From assembly GCF_020889785.1 (NCBI RefSeq), contig NZ_JACMYK010000053.1, positions 1 through 46,011 on the forward strand: a DNA stretch of 46,011 nt, given 5' to 3'. The notes below the pieces were generated by a model, which saw nothing but the letters and a program-made list of their open reading frames with translations, was not told the origin of the DNA and did not search any database. The position numbers were made by a program, and so were the translations under genes. Shown one piece after another: positions 42,561-46,011 of the stretch. Origin of the DNA: Bradyrhizobium acaciae (GTDB lineage: Bacteria > Pseudomonadota > Alphaproteobacteria > Rhizobiales > Xanthobacteraceae). Every line of letters starts with the position of its first letter. Position 1 is the first letter of the stretch.

Positions 42561-42593
42561 GATGGGTTTCGCTGCGCTCTACCTATCCTACGG
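42561..42593 (-). repeat. REP copy D, downstream of the transposase
   Basis: Inverted orientation; the core is identical to copy A. It is followed by a separate bidirectional terminator at 42616-42645. Confidence 0.8.
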
Positions 42594-42615
42594 AGCTCCG
42601 GCAGCCCCGCACGTA

Positions 42616-42645
42616 AAAACGCCGCCCGGAATTGGGCGGCGTTTT
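42616..42645. terminator. Bidirectional Rho-independent terminator
   Basis: AAAACGCCGCCC (42616-42627), loop GGAATT, GGGCGGCGTTTT (42634-42645) is a perfect 12-bp stem with A and T tracts on both sides. It separates the convergent transposase and aldolase genes. Confidence 0.9.
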
Positions 42646-42701
42646 GATTCTGAACGTGCAGAGGGTGTTGGCGGATAGCCTACCCGAAGATTGTGAAATT
42701 T

Positions 42702-43481
42702 TCAATCACGGTAGCCGGGATTGACCCGGTCGAGCTTGCGCAGCAGCGGCGGCCAGACCAGCTGGGTCGAGCGCAGCTCGGCGCGGTCCGGGTTGGAAAG
42801 CAGCTCGGTGTTCTTGTCGATCGCCTGCTGCTCGACCGGATAGGCGATCGGTCCGAGCGCACGGGTCGCCACCTGCATCGAGCAGGCGCGCTCCAGATGG
42901 TACATCCGCTCGAAGGCGGAGGCGACCGAGCGGCCGACCGTCAGCGTGCCGTGATTGCGCAACAGCATGTGGTTCTTGGTCCCGAGATCGCGTTGCAGGC
43001 GCGGGCGCTCGTCATGATCGAGCGCGATGCCCTCATAGTCGTGATAGGCGAGGTCGTGGGTGACGAGCTGCGCGGTCTGGTTCAGCGGCAGCAGCCCGTC
43101 CGGGCCGCTCGACACCGCGGTGCCATCGACCGTGTGCAGATGGAGCACGCAGCCGGCATCCTCGCGCACCTCGTGGATCGCCGAGTGGATGGTGAAGCCG
43201 GCCGGGTTGATGCTGTAGTCGCTCTGCGAAAGCTGGTTGCCGTCGAGGTCGACCTTGACCAGGCTCGACGCGGTGATCTCGTCGAACATCAGTCCGTAGG
43301 GGTTGATCAGGAAGTGATGCTCGGGCCCCGGCACGCGGGCCGAGATATGGGTGTCGACCAGATCGTCCCAGCCATAGAGCGCGACCAGCCGGTAGCAGGC
43401 CGCGAGGTTGATCCGCTGCTCCCACTCCGCCGCACTCATGTTCGACGGCACTTCCTTCAGGCGCGCTTCCGCTGGCGACAT
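42702..43481 (-). CDS. Class II aldolase/adducin family protein
   Basis: This encodes 259 residues. Members cleave or rearrange sugar phosphates with a zinc ion, though many are uncharacterised. WDDLVDTHISARVPG is the N-terminal signature, the zinc-binding HLH is His114 and His116 (CVLHLHTVDG), and His177 (LLRNHGTL) completes the ligands. The NPYGLMFDEITASSLVKVDLDG loop is also typical. The catalytic residue used by fuculose-phosphate aldolase is not clear, so the reaction is unknown. It ends before the strong terminator shared with the transposase. Confidence 0.88.
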   Translation of the reverse strand: MSPAEARLKEVPSNMSAAEWEQRINLAACYRLVALYGWDDLVDTHISARVPGPEHHFLINPYGLMFDEITASSLVKVDLDGNQLSQSDYSINPAGFTIHSAIHEVREDAGCVLHLHTVDGTAVSSGPDGLLPLNQTAQLVTHDLAYHDYEGIALDHDERPRLQRDLGTKNHMLLRNHGTLTVGRSVASAFERMYHLERACSMQVATRALGPIAYPVEQQAIDKNTELLSNPDRAELRSTQLVWPPLLRKLDRVNPGYRD

Positions 43482-43650
43482 GGCCGATTGCTCCGTTGAC
43501 GGCTGTTTCCTGCGCCGAACCTAGCGTCGGCGCCGGATCGCGGCAAGGCAGCGTAACGGCGTGACAGTCATGTCAGCATGCGACGGCTGGCCCACGAACC
43601 GGAAGGTCATGCTCCGGAAGTGGGCAGGCGCGCAACAGACGTGCTTTGGG

Positions 43651-45300
43651 CTACGGCGCCGGGATCGCCAGCAGGCTCGAGATGCTGCGGCCACGGATGT
43701 CGTAGACGCGGGCGAACACGACGTCGTCGCGCTTGATCTCGACCATGACAGGCGCGGCCAGGCCCTTGCAGTAGAACTCGCCGAGCGTCATCGCGAAGTC
43801 GGCCGCATTGCTGTCCCAGCCGATCGTGAAGTCGGGCCCGAGCGCGACCTGTGCGGGGCGCTGCGGTCCGCAAACCGCGACCTTCCACTTGCGGTGCTGC
43901 GGCGGCACTTCCTGCCGTTCCGCCAGCTGCTCGCGCAGCCCGTCGGATGCCTGCTTCAGCGCCAGGCCCCAATAGTCCAGCATGAAGAAATTGTCGGCGG
44001 TCCGCACCGTGCCTGCGATGTGGTTGAAATGCGTATACTGATACGGATGCAGCCGGATCATTTCGCTGAGCGGGAGCAGCAGGCCGAATGCGAACACGGC
44101 GAGCGCCGCAGGCTGCCAGGCGCGGCGATTGTCGCCGAGCCAGTCCATGCCGCGGGCGAATGCGACGCCGCCGAGCACCGCCATCGGCGGGATCACGAAG
44201 ATGAAGTGGCGGATGCCGTTGTAGAGCGCCGGCCGCTTCACCATCGCGATCACCAGCGGCAGCGTCGCCGCCAGCGTCAGCATCAGCATGATCGACTTGC
44301 GCTTGGCGGTCACATCCTTGCGCGACAGCGACATCAAGGTGGCGACGACGGCTGCAGTCAGCAGCACCAGCAGCACTTCGGGAAGCTGCAAGGCGAACAG
44401 CGTCGGCAAATAGGACCACGGCATGTCCGGGACCGACACCAGCGCGCCGTCGAACATCTCCTTCCACGGCTTCTCGAAGAAGTGCGAGAAATAGGTCACC
44501 GCTTCCAGCGGATGGCCGGGCTCCATGATCGACCACGGCCAGATCAGGCCCATCACGAGATAGCCGAGAGCGAGCCCCGGCAGCAGCACATAGACGACAT
44601 GGGCAAAGCGGTGTGTCGCCTCGCGCGCACCCTGCTTGCGGTACTCCTCGATCCACAGCGGGATGAAGCCGACCACTGCGTAGATCAATGCGAGCCCGCC
44701 CAGCACGCGACAGCCGATCGACAGGCCGGCCCCTAAGCCCACGATCAGGATCGTGCGCGGCGAGGGCGCCGGATATTCCTCGACCAGGCGGACGAGGCCC
44801 ATGATCAGGACCACCATCGCGACGGCGAACGGTGCATCCTTCGGATTCATGAACATGTGGCCGTAGAAGGTCGGGCACAGCGCCAGCAGCAGCAGCGCCG
44901 CCAGTCCCGCCAGCGGGCCTCCGACGCGGCGCGCCAGGCGCCAGGTTACGGCAAGACCGATCACGCCGACGACCGCGCCGAGCAGGCGGCGCGTCTCGAA
45001 CAGTTCCAGAGGAATGATCTTGTGCAGCAGGGCCGCAGCCATATCGAAGCCGCCGCCGTACATATAGAGGTTGGCGAACGACAGCGCGCCGGTGTCCTTG
45101 AACCCGGACCCGTACATGCGCAGCAGGAGGTCGGCGTATTCAGCGTGGGTGTAGTCGTCCCAGCCCAGACCGTAATCGCGGAAAGTGAGGCCGGCGACCA
45201 CGGCCACCACGCCGAGGACGAGGAAAGCGAGATCGTCGCAGGTCTTCTCCACCGAGCGCCGCGCAGGCGCCTCGAGGGCAGACGTCGTAATCGATGACAT
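43651..45300 (-). CDS. GT39/ArnT-like polytopic membrane protein (putative glycosyltransferase)
   Basis: This encodes 549 residues with about ten membrane helices. The first loop has FRDYGLGWDDYTHAEYAD, an acidic motif at the place of the DE/DD in GT-C enzymes such as ArnT and PMT. Later stretches (FYGHMFMNPKDAPFAVA, YLPTLFALQLPEVLLV, NGIRHFIFVIPPMAVLGG) fit that superfamily. The last 120 residues are periplasmic. GT-C enzymes use lipid-linked sugars outside the membrane; donor and acceptor cannot be told. The ATG at 45300 starts MSSITTSALEAPARRS. It is transcribed away from the next gene. Confidence 0.8.
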   Translation of the reverse strand: MSSITTSALEAPARRSVEKTCDDLAFLVLGVVAVVAGLTFRDYGLGWDDYTHAEYADLLLRMYGSGFKDTGALSFANLYMYGGGFDMAAALLHKIIPLELFETRRLLGAVVGVIGLAVTWRLARRVGGPLAGLAALLLLALCPTFYGHMFMNPKDAPFAVAMVVLIMGLVRLVEEYPAPSPRTILIVGLGAGLSIGCRVLGGLALIYAVVGFIPLWIEEYRKQGAREATHRFAHVVYVLLPGLALGYLVMGLIWPWSIMEPGHPLEAVTYFSHFFEKPWKEMFDGALVSVPDMPWSYLPTLFALQLPEVLLVLLTAAVVATLMSLSRKDVTAKRKSIMLMLTLAATLPLVIAMVKRPALYNGIRHFIFVIPPMAVLGGVAFARGMDWLGDNRRAWQPAALAVFAFGLLLPLSEMIRLHPYQYTHFNHIAGTVRTADNFFMLDYWGLALKQASDGLREQLAERQEVPPQHRKWKVAVCGPQRPAQVALGPDFTIGWDSNAADFAMTLGEFYCKGLAAPVMVEIKRDDVVFARVYDIRGRSISSLLAIPAP

Positions 45301-45638
45301 AGCTAGTGATACCGGCGTGCCTGTGGCCCAGTTTGGCGCTTTAGGGCCTCATTCCCCGGCATCCATAGCGCAGTTCCGTTTCTGAGTAATTGGGAATTGT
45401 GGCGTAATTTCCCAGATGCGCTGCAATAAATTGGCAGCAATTCGTAGCCAGTAAATCTACGGGAGCAGGGCGCCGGCGCAGCCGGTATTCGCCCGGGACC
45501 GAGCGCGTCCCGCTCGGTTAAGCGGGATTTTAGGGAACTCCGTCTACAATTGGCGGTTGGCGGTGTGGGCAATATGACGGTATCGTGGCGTTCGAGGCCC
45601 GCGCCGATTTTCGGTCGGGTCTCCCGGGGGTTAGTTCG
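45301..45638. other. Divergent intergenic region between the GT39-like gene and the last gene
   Basis: No gene is supported in these 338 bases. It contains an inverted repeat TGGGAA/TTCCCA (45392-45415) and a terminator-like hairpin at 45508-45532. Promoters for both flanking genes should be here. Confidence 0.5.
45508..45532 (+). terminator. Terminator-like hairpin in a gene leader
   Basis: TCCCGCT (45508-45514), loop CGGTTA, AGCGGGA (45521-45527), then TTTTAG. It lies 107 bases before the start of the next gene on the same strand, where a terminator could act as an attenuator or end a short RNA. Confidence 0.4.
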
Positions 45639-46011
45639 ATGATGGTTGGTCTGTTGGTCGTCGGCGCGGGCCTGGTTGTGGCGGGCTTGGCGGCGGTCGG
45701 CTTGGGTATCCCCTACAAGGAATTCAGCGTCGGAAGCACGTTGATCGCAACCGGCGTGACCAGCGCATGCACCGGCGCCATCGTGCTGGCGCTTGCCGCA
45801 GTCGTTCGGGAACTCCAGGTCATCGCCGCGCGGCTCGAGCCCGCTGGCGCGGGCACCCGGTCGGAGTTTCCCCCGCTGCCCGCAACTTCCCCGCGCAATG
45901 GCTCCGACGAGACGGCTTTCCCGCCGCCGCGTGAGCCCAAGGTCGCTGCTCCCCCTGCGGCCCCGGCATCTGCACCCGCGGCGCCGCCGCCCTGGCACGA
46001 CGAAATCGCCG
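45639..46011 (+). CDS. Membrane protein with Pro/Ala-rich tail, cut by the window end
   Basis: The frame is open from ATG 45639 to the end of the window (124 codons seen, no stop). The first 60 residues hold two membrane helices (LLVVGAGLVVAGLAAVGLG and TGAIVLALAAVV), with GIPYKEFSVGSTLIATGV between them. After RELQVIAARLEP the sequence is Pro/Ala/Glu-rich and disordered (APPAAPASAPAAPPPWHDE). GGGGG lies before the ATG as ribosome site. No named family is recognised; similar proteins seem common in Bradyrhizobium. Confidence 0.65.
   Translation, partial: MMVGLLVVGAGLVVAGLAAVGLGIPYKEFSVGSTLIATGVTSACTGAIVLALAAVVRELQVIAARLEPAGAGTRSEFPPLPATSPRNGSDETAFPPPREPKVAAPPAAPASAPAAPPPWHDEIA

Larger units (their letters stand above)
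41824..42593 (+). mobile_element. RAYT locus with flanking REP hairpins (REPtron)
   Basis: A Y1 transposase gene (42022-42549) is flanked by four REP elements: direct copies at 41824-41855 and 41970-42000, and inverted copies at 41914-41944 and 42561-42593. Each begins with GTAG, followed by GATGGGT, a short loop (AGAGCGCAGCGAA or similar) and ACCCATC. This GTAG-plus-hairpin form is the substrate known for REP-associated tyrosine transposases in other bacteria. The two pairs (direct, then inverted) form BIME-like composites. Confidence 0.8.

Noticed and set aside
43590..43625. GCCCAC/GTGGGC inverted repeat as a terminator of the GT39-like gene
   Set aside because: Only six paired bases with a 24-base loop and no T tract.

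Overview
The window looks like chromosome of an alphaproteobacterium of the Bradyrhizobium/Rhodopseudomonas group. The evidence is high GC, coding style, a convergent TIGR03809/TIGR03808 pair (families I know mainly from Bradyrhizobium, Rhodopseudomonas and Nitrobacter), an EcfF/OsrA(NrsF)-type sigma/anti-sigma pair, and several intergenic repeat families. The genus is an inference. I see no rRNA, tRNA, CRISPR array, prophage or plasmid replication genes; the only mobile-type gene is a RAYT transposase flanked by REP hairpins.

Layout. 1-2.2 kb: a long inverted repeat, a small membrane protein and a CaiB/BaiF-type CoA-transferase. 2.3-6.8 kb: an RND efflux adaptor and pump of the CzcA type. 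6.8-9.3 kb (minus): a Tat-exported amidohydrolase and a TolC-family outer membrane gene split by a frameshift. 9.6-12.2 kb: an acetyl-CoA hydrolase/transferase and an enoyl-CoA hydratase, convergent. 12.3-16.8 kb: an envelope protein, ecfF-osrA, a DUF2336 protein and a membrane diguanylate cyclase. 17.3-20.3 kb: a second ECF sigma factor, its membrane anti-sigma factor and a secreted subtilisin-like protease in one apparent operon. 20.3-22.8 kb: a strong terminator and the TIGR03809/TIGR03808 pair. 23.1-25.8 kb: an MgtA-type Mg2+ ATPase with a FixK-type box upstream. 26.2-35.6 kb: an FAD oxidase, pyroglutamyl peptidase, MeaB GTPase, an SRPBCC protein, a DUF3298-like exported protein, and the two methylmalonyl-CoA mutase subunits with a GFA-family gene between them. 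35.7-37.4 kb: folP-folB-folK. 37.5-38.3 kb: two small conserved proteins. 38.7-41.8 kb: a HerA-like ATPase and an M20 dipeptidase. 41.8-42.6 kb: the RAYT/REP element. 42.7-46.0 kb: a class II aldolase-family protein, a GT39-like membrane protein, and a gene cut by the window end.

How genes work together. mutB, gfa and mutA overlap or nearly touch, and meaB lies nearby, giving most of a propionyl-CoA/methylmalonyl-CoA module. folP, folB and folK overlap by 4-8 bases and form a folate unit. ecfF and osrA overlap by ATGA and should form an oxidative-stress switch: the anti-sigma cysteines fall at residues 131 and 181, as in Caulobacter NrsF. The second sigma/anti-sigma pair also overlaps by ATGA and is followed after 37 bases by the protease.

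The most interesting lead is in that second unit. The periplasmic C-terminus of the anti-sigma factor (about residues 185-251) resembles the inhibitor-I9-like propeptide of the adjacent subtilase (about residues 155-226). This suggests a switch in which the protease reads or cleaves a propeptide mimic on the anti-sigma factor. Other points worth a second look are the TolC frameshift, a triple palindromic repeat before the HerA-like gene, the FixK-type box before mgtA, and the gfa gene inside the mutase operon.
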